From positions 2,858,501-2,922,500 of the forward strand of contig NZ_CP040517.1 of NCBI RefSeq assembly GCF_005849285.1: a stretch of DNA of 64,000 bases, read 5' to 3'. This stretch comes from Luteithermobacter gelatinilyticus (GTDB lineage: Bacteria; Pseudomonadota; Alphaproteobacteria; Sphingomonadales; Emcibacteraceae). How positions within the stretch are numbered: position 1 is the stretch's first letter; each line of letters opens with the position of its first letter. Positions 52,685 to 63,220 of the stretch are shown here, in pieces. The notes beneath the pieces are model-generated. The model was given only the letters and a program-made list of their open reading frames with translations. It was not told the DNA's origin and ran no database searches. A program made the translations under genes and the position numbers.

Positions 52685-53135
52685 GCATCGGGCGTCAGCG
52701 GAACTTCCGGGGCTGGCATCGGGCCCCCCTTTTTTGCGTTCGCCCCATGCTGGTGAACGCGGATGGATGAGGAGTCGATCATTTGCAGATCGCCGTCATA
52801 AGCGGCCGATATCGCCGCAAAAATCCTGTCCCACACCCCCTGTTTCCGCCACCGCACAAAGCGATTGTAGCAGGTCGTCGCAGGGCCATAGCGCTCCGGA
52901 ATGTCCGCCCACGGCGAGCCCGTCCTGAGCCGCCAGTAAATGCCGTTGAGCACCCGACGGTCATCCACTCGCGGAACACCCCGCGGCTTGTTCGGCAACA
53001 GTGGCTCAATGATCGACCATTCAAAGTCAGTCAGTTCATAACGACGACGCGACATCCGTCAACCCTCCTTGTTCAAACTGAACCAAGAGAATCAGATGTC
53101 GCCAAATCTCGCTAGCCCCTTTATGAGTTTATGAC
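52260..53135 (-). mobile_element. IS5-family insertion sequence (IS427-like group), 876 bp
   Basis: Ends GTTACCGACTCATAAA (left) and GTCATAAACTCATAAA (right, inverted) share an imperfect inverted repeat. CTAG at 52256-52259 and 53136-53139 is the target duplication. The two reading frames encode a DDE transposase. It interrupts the X-Y composite; copy A at 37591-37747 shows the same junction with a single CTAG. Both frames are intact, so the element may be active. Confidence 0.93.
52660..53055 (-). CDS. IS5-family transposase, first frame (orfA)
   Basis: 131 aa with the DUF4096-type N-terminus (RYELTDFEWSIIEPLLPNK) and the first catalytic Asp in MIDSSSIRVHQHGA. Strong ribosome site AAGGAGGG. 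At 52724-52735 the mRNA reads AAAAAAGGGGGG; a -1 slip there continues as GGPDASPGSSADA into orfB, giving a complete DDE transposase. Without slippage it ends after GAREAV. Confidence 0.9.
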   Translation of the reverse strand: MSRRRYELTDFEWSIIEPLLPNKPRGVPRVDDRRVLNGIYWRLRTGSPWADIPERYGPATTCYNRFVRWRKQGVWDRIFAAISAAYDGDLQMIDSSSIRVHQHGANAKKGGPMPAPEVPLTPDAWGAREAV

Positions 53136-53218
53136 CTAGAGTCAAATAATTAACTAGTCTTCTTGTTGACTCTGAAATTCGAATAGCCTGCTACAAATAT
53201 GATACGAATTTCAGAGTC
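53136..53218 (-). repeat. Palindromic element X, copy B
   Basis: Inverted copy of 37591-37673 with two differences by eye. It begins with the second CTAG duplication of the IS element and ends GAATTTCAGAGTC, 6 bp before a TAGAGTGAATTG element, the same order as in locus A. Confidence 0.9.
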
Positions 53219-53224
53219 AGAAGA

Positions 53225-53291
53225 ATAGAGTGAATTGCAAAGAGGTTGGCTCAATTCTGTTGGCGGATTGCGGCCCGCCTCACGCGGAAGA
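53225..53291. mobile_element. Truncated MITE copy
   Basis: It matches the first 67 bp of the MITE at 45380 (left terminal repeat plus TTGGCGGATTG-GGCCCGCC, CACGCGGAAGA) with a few mismatches, then diverges. The remainder of the element is lost. Confidence 0.8.
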
Positions 53292-53319
53292 TCACGGAAG
53301 ACAAAAAAACGGACAAACG

Positions 53320-53354
53320 AAAACCCGCCGTCGATCTCAGGTCCGGCGGCGGGG
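53320..53354 (-). terminator. Rho-independent terminator, minus strand
   Basis: CCCGCCG and CGGCGGG form a 7-bp stem followed on the minus strand by TTTTCGTTTG. It ends the ydcH transcript 32 bp beyond its stop. Confidence 0.7.
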
Positions 53355-53385
53355 TATTTTCGTGTCCGGTTTTTTAGGCCGGAGC

Positions 53386-53616
53386 CTATAGCATAGCGAA
53401 AATCTCGTCTTTTAACAAGAGACGTTTTTTATTCAATTCTTTCAAGACCTTGGCCGAAGCTTTCCGGCCGCTGGTCTCCATAAGCCGGATTTCCCTGATC
53501 ACCCGGTCATAGGCATAATGCAATTTGACAAAATACGCATATTTCTGATCAAAATTATTTAACTCTTCCGGGGCCCTGGGAAATTCTTCTGCCAAGGCTT
53601 CCTGCATATGCGGCAT
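53386..53616 (-). CDS. YdcH (DUF465) family small protein
   Basis: 76 aa, helical hairpin-like. Family pattern: EALAEEFPRAPEEL, YAYFVKLHYAYDRVIREI, then LKELNKKRLLLKDEIFAML at the end. The function is unknown; these proteins are common in proteobacteria and often stress- or oxygen-linked. Ribosome site AAAGGA. A perfect Fnr-type box lies 87-100 bp upstream. Confidence 0.85.
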   Translation of the reverse strand: MPHMQEALAEEFPRAPEELNNFDQKYAYFVKLHYAYDRVIREIRLMETSGRKASAKVLKELNKKRLLLKDEIFAML

Positions 53617-53702
53617 GGTTTTTCCTTTCTTCTGGCCCGGTATATTCCGGGGATATACAGCTACCTTACCCGCTTTTCATACCGCGCCTGAAAAATCTGC
53701 CT

Positions 53703-53716
53703 TTGATCTGAATCAA
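53703..53716 (-). promoter_or_regulatory. Fnr/FixK box upstream of ydcH
   Basis: TTGAT-CTGA-ATCAA matches the Fnr consensus exactly. It lies between the ydcH start and the gltD terminator, and ydcH is the only gene reading away from it. Confidence 0.6.
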
Positions 53717-53742
53717 GCTGTTCAGGAAAATTTCTCAACATA

Positions 53743-53774
53743 TAAAAAAAAGCCCCGGACCCAGGGTCCGGGGC
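53743..53774 (-). terminator. Rho-independent terminator of gltBD
   Basis: GCCCCGGACC-CTG-GGTCCGGGGC, a perfect 10-bp stem with eight T after it on the minus strand, about 60 bp beyond the gltD stop. Confidence 0.92.
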
Positions 53775-53833
53775 AAGTGAATTGATCGATATTGGGTATT
53801 TACGATCAAGAATTCTGTTTCATCATGAGGCCG

Positions 53834-55255
53834 TTATCTCGGCAGTTTGGTGCGCCCCATCAGATATTCATCCACAGCGCTGGCCGCCTGGCGGCCTTCG
53901 CGAATGGCCCAAACCACCAGAGATTGCCCCCGGCGCATATCACCGGCCGCAAAAACCTTGGGCAAAGACGTCTGGTATTTACGGGTATCGGCCGCCACAT
54001 TGCCGCGGCCGTCCAAAGCCACTCCCAGCTGCGTCAGCATGCCTTCCTTGACCGGATTGGTGAACCCCATGGCCAGCAGCACCAGGTCGGCTTCAATCTC
54101 AAAATCGCTGCCCTCTATTTTCTGGAAATTCTCATCCACCCGGTGACATTTCAGCGCCGTCACATGGCCATTGCCATTATCCACAAATTCGGCAGTGGCC
54201 ACACTCCAGTCCCGCTCCGCCCCTTCTTCTTGGGAGGTGGAGGTGCGCAACTTCATGGGCCAGTTGGGCCAGGTCAGGCCTTTGTCTTCCTTCAGTGGCG
54301 GCTTCGGCATGATCTCCAGCTGGGTCACCGAAACGGCTCCCTGGCGGAAAGAAGTGCCGATACAGTCGGAGCCCGTATCACCGCCACCGATCACCACGAC
54401 TTTTTTGCCCGCAGCGAGAATATCCCGCTCATTCCCCAGCGGTTCATCCGCAACCCGCCGGTTCTGCTGAGTGAGAAAGTCCATGGCGAAATGAATGCCT
54501 TCCAGGTCACGGCCCGGCACCGGGAGATCACGCGGCTGTTCGGAGCCACCGCACAGCAGCACGGCATCATAATGATCCACCAGTTTCTGGGCCGGAATAT
54601 CCTTGCCCACATGGATGCTGGTCCAGAAGGTGACCCCTTCTTCTTCCATCTGACGGACCCGGCGGTCAATGAGATGTTTTTCCATCTTGAAATCGGGAAT
54701 GCCATAGCGCAGCAAGCCGCCCACACGCCGGTTTTTTTCATACACCGCCACATCATGCCCAGCCCGAGCCAACTGCTGAGCCGCAGCAAGGCCGGCAGGA
54801 CCGCTGCCGACAATGGCGACTTTTTTGCCGGTCTTTTCCTGCGGCGGCTCCGGTTTGACCCAGCCATTTTCCCAGCCTTTGTCAATGATGGCGCACTCGA
54901 TGGTTTTGATGGTAACCGGCACATCCTCAATGTTCAGCGTACAAGCCGCCTCACAGGGCGCCGGACAAATACGCCCGGTAAATTCCGGAAAATTATTGGT
55001 GGAATGCAGGGTTTCCAGCGCCTCTTCCCAGTCTTCGGTCCAGACCATGTCGTTCCAGTCGGGAATCATATTGTTGACCGGGCAACCGGTGTGACAATAG
55101 GGAATACCACAATCCATGCAGCGTCCACCCTGCTGCACCACCACATTTTCCGGCAACGGATTGACAAATTCATGATAATGGCGCACCCGGTCACCGGCGG
55201 GGGCATAAGTCCGGTCCTGACGCGGAATTTCAAGAAATCCTGTTACTTTCCCCAT
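53834..55255 (-). CDS. gltD: Glutamate synthase small subunit
   Basis: 473 aa. N-terminal iron-sulfur region [15 protein letters not shown] and CPAPCEAAC (about 46-110), then FAD binding [17 protein letters not shown] and NADPH binding [15 protein letters not shown]. It passes electrons from NADPH to the large subunit for glutamate formation from glutamine and 2-oxoglutarate. The end [20 protein letters not shown] is typical. It starts 2 nt after the gltB stop behind GAAGGGAG, so the subunits are co-translated. Confidence 0.97.
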   Translation of the reverse strand: MGKVTGFLEIPRQDRTYAPAGDRVRHYHEFVNPLPENVVVQQGGRCMDCGIPYCHTGCPVNNMIPDWNDMVWTEDWEEALETLHSTNNFPEFTGRICPAPCEAACTLNIEDVPVTIKTIECAIIDKGWENGWVKPEPPQEKTGKKVAIVGSGPAGLAAAQQLARAGHDVAVYEKNRRVGGLLRYGIPDFKMEKHLIDRRVRQMEEEGVTFWTSIHVGKDIPAQKLVDHYDAVLLCGGSEQPRDLPVPGRDLEGIHFAMDFLTQQNRRVADEPLGNERDILAAGKKVVVIGGGDTGSDCIGTSFRQGAVSVTQLEIMPKPPLKEDKGLTWPNWPMKLRTSTSQEEGAERDWSVATAEFVDNGNGHVTALKCHRVDENFQKIEGSDFEIEADLVLLAMGFTNPVKEGMLTQLGVALDGRGNVAADTRKYQTSLPKVFAAGDMRRGQSLVVWAIREGRQAASAVDEYLMGRTKLPR

Positions 55256-55257
55256 GA

Positions 55258-58200
55258 TTATGCTCCCTTCTCGGTATACGCTGACAACGTAGTCTGGGCA
55301 GAGGCCATTTCCTCCAGCGCCCGGCGGTATTCCACCGGCATGACCTTGACGAATTTGGGCAGATAATCCTCCAGATTATCCAGAATTTCCCGCGCCCGCC
55401 GGCTGTTCGTATAACGGGCATGGTTTTCCAGCAGGGTGACCAGGCGTTCCCGATCGTTGCCGGACATATTGTTACGCAGCACATCCACCCGTCCGTGGCC
55501 TTCCAGCTCACCGGACTGGTGCTGCAGTTTCGCCATGGCATCCTCATCCGGCAACGGCTCCAGCTCGACCATCGCCAGATTACACCGGCGATCAAAGTCA
55601 CCGGCTTCATCAAGCACATAGGCGATCCCACCGCTCATACCGGCGGCAAAGTTGCGTCCCGTGGGGCCAATCACCACCACACAGCCCCCGGTCATATATT
55701 CACAACCATGGTCGCCAACCCCTTCCACCACGGCAATGGCGCCGGAGTTGCGCACCGCAAACCGTTCGCCGGCAATACCGCGGAAATAACATTCCCCGGT
55801 GATGGCGCCATAGAGCACCGTATTGCCGACAATGATACTTTTTTCCGGCACAATCCTGCTTTCGGCGGGGGGATAAACAATCAGCCGGCCGCCGGACAGG
55901 CCTTTGCCCACATAATCATTGCCTTCTCCTTCCAGCTCCATCGTAATGCCCTTGGCGACAAAGGCCCCGAAGCTCTGGCCCGCCGTCCCCTTGAGCTTGA
56001 TATGAATGGTGTCATCCTCAAGCCCCTTGAAGCCATACCGTTTGGCCAGCTCGCCGGACAGCATGGCGCCGGCGGAACGGTCCGTATTGCCGATCTTGGT
56101 TTCAATCTTGACCGGCGTGCCGTCTTCCAGGGCGGGGCGGGCCTGCTCGATCAACTTGCGATCCAGCACGTCCTCAATATCGTGTTGCTGGGCCCGGGCG
56201 TTATAGATTTTGTCATCCCCGAACGGTTCGATCTTGTGGAACAGTCTGGTGAAGTCCAGGCCATCGGCTTTCCAGTGTTTGATCGCCGCATCTTTTTCCA
56301 AAAGATCGGAACGACCGATGATTTCATCCAATTTGCGCACGCCCATTTGGGCCATGATTTCGCGCACTTCTTCGGCAACAAAAAAGAAATAATTGATCAC
56401 ATGTTCCGGTTTGCCGGTGAATTTACGGCGCAGAACCGGATCCTGGGTTGCGATGCCTACCGGGCAGGTATTCAGATGGCATTTGCGCATCATGATACAG
56501 CCGCTGGCAATCAGGGGAGCGGTGGCAAAACCGAATTCGTCGGCCCCCAGCAACGCCCCGATGATCACGTCGCGCCCGGTCTTGAGGCCGCCATCCACCT
56601 GCACGCACACCCGGTCCCGCAACCGGTTCAGCACCAGGGTTTGCTGGGTTTCGGCGAGGCCGATTTCCCACGGGGAGCCCGCATGTTTGATGCTGGTCAA
56701 CGGACTTGCGCCCGTGCCACCATCATAACCAGCGATGGTGATATGATCGGCCTTGGCCTTGGATACCCCGGCCGCCACGGTCCCGACTCCGATTTCGGAG
56801 ACCAGCTTCACACTGATCCGGGCGTCAGGGTTGACATTTTTCAGGTCATAAATGAGCTGCGCCAGATCCTCGATGGAATAAATGTCATGATGCGGCGGCG
56901 GAGAGATCAGCCCCACCCCCGGCGTCGAATGACGCACCTTGGCAATCACCGGATCCACCTTATGCCCGGGCAGCTGACCGCCTTCGCCGGGCTTGGCACC
57001 TTGGGCGATCTTGATCTGGATATCGTCCGCATTGACCAGATATTCCGTGGTCACACCAAATCGGCCGGAGGCCACCTGTTTGATGGCGCTGCGGCGTAGA
57101 TCACCGTTGCGGTCCGGGGTAAAGCGGTCCGGTTCCTCGCCGCCCTCGCCGGTATTGGACTTGCCGCCGATGCGGTTCATGGCAATGGCCAGCGTGGTGT
57201 GGGCCTCGCGGCTGATAGAGCCAAAAGACATGGCCCCGGTGGCGAAACGTTTGACGATTTCAGAAGCCGGCTCCACCTCATCCAGCGGGATGGGGGTGTC
57301 GGCAAATTTGATCCTGAACAACCCCCGCGGCGTGAGCAGCCGTTCCGATTGTTCATTGATCAGTTTGGCAAAGGCGCGGTATTTGTCCCGGCTGTTGCCG
57401 CGCACCGCATGCTGAAGGTTGCTGATGCTTTCGGATGTCCACATATGGGCTTCGCCGCGCAGGCGCACGGCATATTCGCCGCCCACATCCAGTTGGTTGC
57501 GGTATATCAGATTATCGCCAAAGGCGTCCCGGTGACGCATCACCGTCTCACGGGCAATGGCGTCGAGCCCCACCCCTTCGATGGCGCTTTTGGTATTGGT
57601 GAAATATTTCTCGATAAAGGCACTGTTCAGCCCTACGGCGTCAAATATCTGCGCCCCGCAATAGGATTGGTAAGTGGAAATGCCCATTTTGGACATCACC
57701 TTGAGAATGCCTTTGTCAATGGCCTTGATATAACGGGCCTGAACCGTCGCCACATCCACCTCTTCCGGCAGCTTTTTAGCCAGTTCGGCAATGGTTTCAA
57801 AGGCGAGATAAGGGTTGATCGCTTCAGCGCCATACCCGGCAAGCACACAGAAATGATGCACTTCACGCGCTTCGCCGGTTTCCACCACCAGCCCGACGGA
57901 GGTCCTCAACCCCTTGCGGATCAGATAATGATGCACCGCTGACGTAGCCAGAAGCGCGGGAATGGCGATGCGTTCCGCACTCACCTTGCGGTCTGAAAGG
58001 ATAATAATATTGTCGCCTTCGATCACGGAAACCTCGGCCAGCAGGCAGATGCGTTCAATGGCCGCCTCCATGCCCTGGGCCCCTTCCTTGGCGTCATAGG
58101 TGATGTCAATGGTCACGGTGCGGAAATTATTATCCGGAATGTCGCCAATGGTGCGGATTTTTTCCAGATCCTCGTTGCTGAGAATGGGCTGGCGCACCTC

Positions 58201-59913
58201 AAGCCGCTTATGGGTGCCGACCCCTTCCAGATCCAGAAGGTTGGGGCGCGGCCCGATAAAGGAGACCAGCGACATCACCGCCTCTTCACGGATCGGGTCG
58301 ATCGGCGGGTTGGTGACCTGGGCAAAATTCTGCTTGAAATAGGTATACAGCAGTTTCGGTTTATCGGACAGGGCCGAAATCGGCGTGTCAGTACCCATGG
58401 AGCCGAGCGCCTCCTGGCCGCTGGTGGCCATGGGCGGGAACAGAATCTTCATATCTTCCTGGGTATAGCCGAAAGCCTGCTGTTTTTTCAAAAGCGGGAC
58501 ATCCCCATGATCGCGCGGCACGGATTCCGCCGGCAGATCCTCCAGTTTGATCTGGGTGCGGTTGAGGATCGCCTGATAATCATGGGCGGTGGCGAATTTG
58601 GTTTTAATTTCCTCGTCGGAAATAATGCGGCCTTCCGCCGTGTCGATCAGCAGCATCTTGCCCGGCTGCAGGCGCCATTTTTCCACAATCTTTTCTTCCG
58701 GAATATCCAGCACCCCCATTTCGGACGCCAGGATCACCATATCATCATCGGTCACCAGATAACGGGCCGGACGCAGGCCGTTACGATCCAGTGTGGCCCC
58801 GATCTTGGTGCCATCGGTAAAGGCTACAGCTGCCGGACCGTCCCAGGGCTCCATCAGCGCTGCGTGATATTCATAAAACGCTCGGCGTTTTTCATCCATC
58901 AGCGGATTGCCGGCCCAGGCTTCGGGGATCAGCATCATCATGGCATGCACGATGTCATAATTGCCGGCCACCAGCAATTCCAGGGCATTGTCGAAACAGG
59001 CGGTATCGGACAGACCCTCGGGAATCAGCGGCCAGAGCTTCTCCAGATCATCGCCGAGAACCTTGGATTTCATGCTGTACCGCCGCGCGGCCATCCAGTT
59101 CACATTGCCGCGTACCGTGTTGATCTCCCCGTTATGACAGACCATGCGGAATGGCTGCGCCAGGCTCCAGGTGGGGAAGGTATTGGTGGAAAACCGCTGA
59201 TGCACCAGCGCCAATGCGGTTTCCATATCCGGATCGCGCAGGTCCTGATAATATTCCCCCACCTGTCCGGCCAGCAGCATGCCTTTATAGAGTACCGTGC
59301 GGCTGGAACAGCTGTTGGCGTAATAGAAGCTGGTATCCTCTTCCATGGCCACCACGGCATTGCTGAGCTGCTTGCGGATGATATAGAGTTTCAGTTCGAA
59401 ATCCGCATTGGTTTTGCAATTGTCGCCCATGCCGACGAAACCTTGCGCAATATAGGGCTCGGTTTTTTTCACCCCTTCGCTAAACTTGGAATTGTCCGTC
59501 GGTACCCGGCGCCAACCCAAAAAGATCTGGCCTTCCTGCGCCACCAGCTCCTCGAACTTGGCCTTGATCTTGCCGCGCACCCTTTCGTCATGGGGCAGAA
59601 AAATCATCAACACCCCATATTTTCCGGCCTCCGGCAGATCAATATTCAGTTTGGCGGCCTCTTTTTGCATAAATTTGTCCGGCATCTGAATCAGGATGCC
59701 AGCCCCGTCCCCAGCCAGGGGATCCGCCCCCACGGCACCGCGATGGGTCAAATTCTCCAGAATTCTGAGGCCCTGCTCAATAATGGCGTGGCTTTTTTTG
59801 CCTTTGATATTGGCGACAAAACCGATACCGCATGAATCGCGTTCATTTTCGGGACGATACAGTCCTTGAGCAAGGGGCAGACCCTTATTGTTCAATGGCA
59901 CCTGATGGGTCAT
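55258..59913 (-). CDS. gltB: Glutamate synthase large subunit
   Basis: 1551 aa. A 27-residue propeptide ends before C28 ([10 protein letters not shown]), the nucleophile of the glutaminase domain after cleavage. The central domain, FMN-binding synthase domain ([40 protein letters not shown]), 3Fe-4S cysteines ([15 protein letters not shown]) and C-terminal beta-helix ([21 protein letters not shown]-like, seen as [16 protein letters not shown]) are all present. It channels ammonia from glutamine to 2-oxoglutarate in nitrogen assimilation. AGGAG precedes ATG. Its leader (59914-60130) carries a possible structured RNA; the rest of the 630-bp gap to hrpB is AT-rich with no gene. Confidence 0.98.
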   Translation of the reverse strand: MTHQVPLNNKGLPLAQGLYRPENERDSCGIGFVANIKGKKSHAIIEQGLRILENLTHRGAVGADPLAGDGAGILIQMPDKFMQKEAAKLNIDLPEAGKYGVLMIFLPHDERVRGKIKAKFEELVAQEGQIFLGWRRVPTDNSKFSEGVKKTEPYIAQGFVGMGDNCKTNADFELKLYIIRKQLSNAVVAMEEDTSFYYANSCSSRTVLYKGMLLAGQVGEYYQDLRDPDMETALALVHQRFSTNTFPTWSLAQPFRMVCHNGEINTVRGNVNWMAARRYSMKSKVLGDDLEKLWPLIPEGLSDTACFDNALELLVAGNYDIVHAMMMLIPEAWAGNPLMDEKRRAFYEYHAALMEPWDGPAAVAFTDGTKIGATLDRNGLRPARYLVTDDDMVILASEMGVLDIPEEKIVEKWRLQPGKMLLIDTAEGRIISDEEIKTKFATAHDYQAILNRTQIKLEDLPAESVPRDHGDVPLLKKQQAFGYTQEDMKILFPPMATSGQEALGSMGTDTPISALSDKPKLLYTYFKQNFAQVTNPPIDPIREEAVMSLVSFIGPRPNLLDLEGVGTHKRLEVRQPILSNEDLEKIRTIGDIPDNNFRTVTIDITYDAKEGAQGMEAAIERICLLAEVSVIEGDNIIILSDRKVSAERIAIPALLATSAVHHYLIRKGLRTSVGLVVETGEAREVHHFCVLAGYGAEAINPYLAFETIAELAKKLPEEVDVATVQARYIKAIDKGILKVMSKMGISTYQSYCGAQIFDAVGLNSAFIEKYFTNTKSAIEGVGLDAIARETVMRHRDAFGDNLIYRNQLDVGGEYAVRLRGEAHMWTSESISNLQHAVRGNSRDKYRAFAKLINEQSERLLTPRGLFRIKFADTPIPLDEVEPASEIVKRFATGAMSFGSISREAHTTLAIAMNRIGGKSNTGEGGEEPDRFTPDRNGDLRRSAIKQVASGRFGVTTEYLVNADDIQIKIAQGAKPGEGGQLPGHKVDPVIAKVRHSTPGVGLISPPPHHDIYSIEDLAQLIYDLKNVNPDARISVKLVSEIGVGTVAAGVSKAKADHITIAGYDGGTGASPLTSIKHAGSPWEIGLAETQQTLVLNRLRDRVCVQVDGGLKTGRDVIIGALLGADEFGFATAPLIASGCIMMRKCHLNTCPVGIATQDPVLRRKFTGKPEHVINYFFFVAEEVREIMAQMGVRKLDEIIGRSDLLEKDAAIKHWKADGLDFTRLFHKIEPFGDDKIYNARAQQHDIEDVLDRKLIEQARPALEDGTPVKIETKIGNTDRSAGAMLSGELAKRYGFKGLEDDTIHIKLKGTAGQSFGAFVAKGITMELEGEGNDYVGKGLSGGRLIVYPPAESRIVPEKSIIVGNTVLYGAITGECYFRGIAGERFAVRNSGAIAVVEGVGDHGCEYMTGGCVVVIGPTGRNFAAGMSGGIAYVLDEAGDFDRRCNLAMVELEPLPDEDAMAKLQHQSGELEGHGRVDVLRNNMSGNDRERLVTLLENHARYTNSRRAREILDNLEDYLPKFVKVMPVEYRRALEEMASAQTTLSAYTEKGA

Positions 59914-60047
59914 CTATATAAGTCTCCTAAGTCCAAATTTACTGCAGGCGCGTCAAAACACTTTTCCGAACCGGGTAATGGGGCGCGGAACTGCCTGCTT
60001 TATTATTTTTCTTTAAGACCATGAGCCGTAAAGTGAGCCGCAACGTC

Positions 60048-60087
60048 GCTCTCCACCTGTCTCAGACAGGCGCAAGGCCGAGAGAGC
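60048..60087 (-). promoter_or_regulatory. Nested hairpin in the gltB leader
   Basis: On the minus strand, GCTCTC (outer) and CCTGTC-TGA-GACAGG (inner hairpin) are closed by GAGAGC, about 135-175 nt before the gltB start. No known riboswitch family is recognised; candidate leader control of nitrogen assimilation. Confidence 0.4.
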
Positions 60088-60550
60088 CCGCTTCACCCCT
60101 TCCATAAAAACGAGTGAAGATACACTTTCAGCGCTGGCCGTAATTTTCCTGCAGATTTGTGGTCTGTTTTATAAAATATCTGCAGTTTAACCCTGTATCC
60201 GATAATATTCCTACCTATACCGTTGCCAAAATGCAAGTTTTTCGTTGCACTGCACACTGATTTTATCTTTTTTCCGATTGCGGATCTTCAGAAAAAACAA
60301 AGTTTTTCAACAAATTAATTCCACGCCACAAACAGAAAAAAAATTCGTATAAACAATTTTTACAGCATAAAATCCTGCAAGAAACTGTTTTCAAACAATT
60401 TAATTTGCAGAGACCAGAGAGCTGCCGGGCGGGGACGCGGGGGACTGGTCCTGGCCGTCATTCTCCGTTATGAACTCTGTTGGTGAACTTTTTTGCAAAC
60501 GGGGCCTTGGACCTAAAGTAAATCCAATCATAATTCACTCCAAAGATGAC

Positions 60551-63130
60551 ATGACAGACAAAACAATGACAGACACCATAAAGGATATTGTTCGGCACAC
60601 CGCACTGCCCGTCCGGGAGATCCTGCAGGATCTGGGCCGGAAGTTGCGCCAAACCCCATCAGTCGTGTTACAGGCCCCACCCGGCGCCGGGAAAACCACT
60701 CTGGTGCCGCTGTTTTTGTTAAGCGAGGGGCTTGCGGGAAACGAAAGGGCGGCAACCGGACGTATCCTGATGCTGGAGCCGCGCCGTCTGGCGGCCCGGG
60801 CAGCGGCCCGGCGTATGGCGGCCATGATCGGTGAGAAAGTTGGCGAAACCATCGGCTATAAAGTGCGTCTCGACAGCAGGGTAAGTGACAAAACCCGCAT
60901 CGAAGTGGTGACCGAAGGGGTTTTTATTCGCTATCTCCAGGAAGATCCGTCCCTGGACGGAATCGGGCTAGTCATCTTTGATGAGTTTCACGAACGGTCG
61001 CTGGATACAGATCTGGGGCTGGCGCTCACCCTGGATTGCCAGCGGGGCCTGCGTGAGGACCTCAAACTGTTGATCATGTCTGCCACTCTGGACGGGGACC
61101 GGGTGGCGGCACTGCTGAACAACGCCCCGGTCATCACCAGCGCCGGCCGCAGTTATCCGGTGGACATCCGGTATCTGGACCGCCCGGTGCAGGGGGCTGT
61201 GGAACAAGCCGTAGCAGCAACTGTAGGCCGCGCTCTGCGGGAGGAGACAGGCAGTGTGCTGGCCTTTCTGCCGGGGGCCGCGGAAATCCGCCGCACCGCC
61301 GCACTGATTGCGGAACAGGCGGGCAATGACATACTGATCTGTCCACTTTTCGGCCAGATGAGCGGCGAGGATCAGGACCGGGCCATTGAACCCGCCCCGC
61401 CCGGGCAACGCAAGGTGGTGCTGGCCACCGATATTGCAGAAACCAGCCTGACCATTGACGGCATTCGCATCGTCGTGGACAGCGGCCTTGCCCGCCGCCC
61501 CCACTATGATGTGCAAAGCGGCATGAGCGGACTGGACACCATACGAATCTCCCGGGCCTCGGCGGATCAGCGGGCCGGACGGGCCGGACGACTTGAACCG
61601 GGGCTTTGCTTCCGACTCTGGCCAGAACCGGAACAGCGCGGCCTGCTGCCGTATACGCCGCCCGAAATCACCCAGGCGGATCTCACGCCGCTGATGCTGC
61701 AACTGGCCTGTTGGGGGGTAAGGGATAGCGGCGAACTCCGTTGGCTGGACTCGCCGGATAACGCAAAAATCGAAGCGGCGCGGGAGGTGCTTACCTCCCT
61801 CGGGGCGCTGGATGCCAACGGCATGATCACGGCCCATGGCCGGGATATGGTGGCGCTGGGCATGCATCCGCGCTTGGCTCATATGGTGTTGAAGGCCCGG
61901 GAAATGGGGCTGGGGTGGCTGGCCGTGGATGTGGCAGCCCTTTTAAGTGAACGGGACATTCTTAAGCTTCGGGAACCGGAAGCCGATTTCCGGTTGCGGC
62001 TGGAAGCCCTGGCCATGGTGGCCCAGAATGAAACGGGGCAGGCCCGGCGGCTCGGGGCCGACATTGCCGCCTGTCGTCGGGTGCTGCGACAGGCGAAACA
62101 GTGGATGAAAGAACTGGGCATCAAAAAACGTCCCGGACAGTCCCTGGAAAAAGCCGGGCTGTGTCTGGCGCTGGCTTATCCCGAACGGATTGCCGGCAAC
62201 CGGCAGCGTCTTTCCGCTTCGTCCCAGCGGCAGGGCCAGTTCCAGCTGGCGGGGGGCCGGGGCGCCGTCCTCCCCCCAGAAGATTCACTGGCGGCTGAGG
62301 ATTTTCTGGCCGTCGCCAGCCTGGACAAAGGCACCCGGGATGCCCGGATTTTTCTGGCGGCGCCGTTGCACCTTTATGACCTGGAAGACCATTTCGAGGA
62401 CCGGATCACCCGGGAAACGCTCATCCGCTGGGACACCCGCAGCGCCGCCGTCCTCAGTCAAAACCGCCGGTTGTTTGGTCGGTTGGTGTTGCAGGACACC
62501 CCCCTGGCGGATCCGCCGGCGGATCTGGTTGCCACTGCCCTGATTGACGGAATCCGGCGTATGGGACTGGGCTGTCTGCCTTGGGATCGAAAAAGCCTGT
62601 CACTCAGGGAACGGGTGGCGTTTATACGCCAACACCGCGAAACCAACCTGCCAGACCTGTCAGAAAAGGCGCTGACGGATACGCTGGAAGACTGGCTGAT
62701 GCCGTATCTTGACGGGATGCGGCGCAAGGAGGATCTGGGAAAGCTGGATCTTTATGCCATCCTGACCGACTTGCTCGGCTGGCACGCCCAACAGGAACTG
62801 GACCGGTTGGCCCCGCCCCGCATCACGGTACCCAGCGGGTCGTCCATGGCCATAGATTACAGCCAGGATCCGCCGGTTCTGGCGGTACGGATGCAGGAAA
62901 TGTTCGGGGCCACGGAAACACCAGCGGTGCTTGAGGGTGAAGTAAAGCTCCTTGTCCACCTTTTGTCCCCGGCGCAGCGTCCGCTGCAGGTCACCCAGGA
63001 TCTGGCCGGGTTCTGGGCCAGCGGTTATGAGACCGTCAAAAAGGAGATGAAAGGCCGCTATCCGAAACATTACTGGCCCGATGATCCGCGACAGGCCACA
63101 CCGACACGGCGGACCAAACCGCGCAGCTGA
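60551..63130 (+). CDS. hrpB: ATP-dependent helicase HrpB (DEAH family)
   Basis: About 859 aa. Helicase motifs: Walker A GAGKTT (45-50), the Walker B/DEAH-type box as DEFHERS (DExH), SATLDGD, LATDIAETSLTIDG and QRAGRAGRLEPG. The HA2 region and the HrpB-specific C-terminal domain follow (HYWPDDPRQATPTRR near the end). HrpB is a bacterial DEAH-box protein; it is non-essential and its role is poorly defined, probably in RNA metabolism. ATG 60551 is preferred; ATG 60566 or an upstream start at 60470 is possible. The stop lies at the head of a 12-bp tandem repeat. Confidence 0.93.
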   Translation: MTDKTMTDTIKDIVRHTALPVREILQDLGRKLRQTPSVVLQAPPGAGKTTLVPLFLLSEGLAGNERAATGRILMLEPRRLAARAAARRMAAMIGEKVGETIGYKVRLDSRVSDKTRIEVVTEGVFIRYLQEDPSLDGIGLVIFDEFHERSLDTDLGLALTLDCQRGLREDLKLLIMSATLDGDRVAALLNNAPVITSAGRSYPVDIRYLDRPVQGAVEQAVAATVGRALREETGSVLAFLPGAAEIRRTAALIAEQAGNDILICPLFGQMSGEDQDRAIEPAPPGQRKVVLATDIAETSLTIDGIRIVVDSGLARRPHYDVQSGMSGLDTIRISRASADQRAGRAGRLEPGLCFRLWPEPEQRGLLPYTPPEITQADLTPLMLQLACWGVRDSGELRWLDSPDNAKIEAAREVLTSLGALDANGMITAHGRDMVALGMHPRLAHMVLKAREMGLGWLAVDVAALLSERDILKLREPEADFRLRLEALAMVAQNETGQARRLGADIAACRRVLRQAKQWMKELGIKKRPGQSLEKAGLCLALAYPERIAGNRQRLSASSQRQGQFQLAGGRGAVLPPEDSLAAEDFLAVASLDKGTRDARIFLAAPLHLYDLEDHFEDRITRETLIRWDTRSAAVLSQNRRLFGRLVLQDTPLADPPADLVATALIDGIRRMGLGCLPWDRKSLSLRERVAFIRQHRETNLPDLSEKALTDTLEDWLMPYLDGMRRKEDLGKLDLYAILTDLLGWHAQQELDRLAPPRITVPSGSSMAIDYSQDPPVLAVRMQEMFGATETPAVLEGEVKLLVHLLSPAQRPLQVTQDLAGFWASGYETVKKEMKGRYPKHYWPDDPRQATPTRRTKPRS

Positions 63131-63162
63131 GCCTGCGGCTGAGTCTGCGGCTGAGTCTGCGG
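63127..63162. repeat. Three 12-bp tandem repeats at the hrpB end
   Basis: CTGAGCCTGCGG, CTGAGTCTGCGG, CTGAGTCTGCGG, beginning inside the hrpB stop codon. Likely slippage product. Confidence 0.85.
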
Positions 63163-63220
63163 CCCCGGTTTTATCCGGTCTGTTCCTGTGGGCCTGGCGG
63201 TGGAATCGGGCATCGCCAAA

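Noticed and set aside
53792-55366. Long plus-strand open frame of 524 codons over gltD
   Set aside because: It is antisense to gltD in a codon-shadow frame, with histidine/glutamine-rich, family-free translation.
58210-59835. Long plus-strand open frame of 541 codons over gltB
   Set aside because: Antisense shadow of gltB, no ribosome site and no recognisable domain.
60520-60545. Palindromic repeat copy before hrpB (ATAATTCACTCC)
   Set aside because: Only one degenerate arm is present, too little to call a family member.
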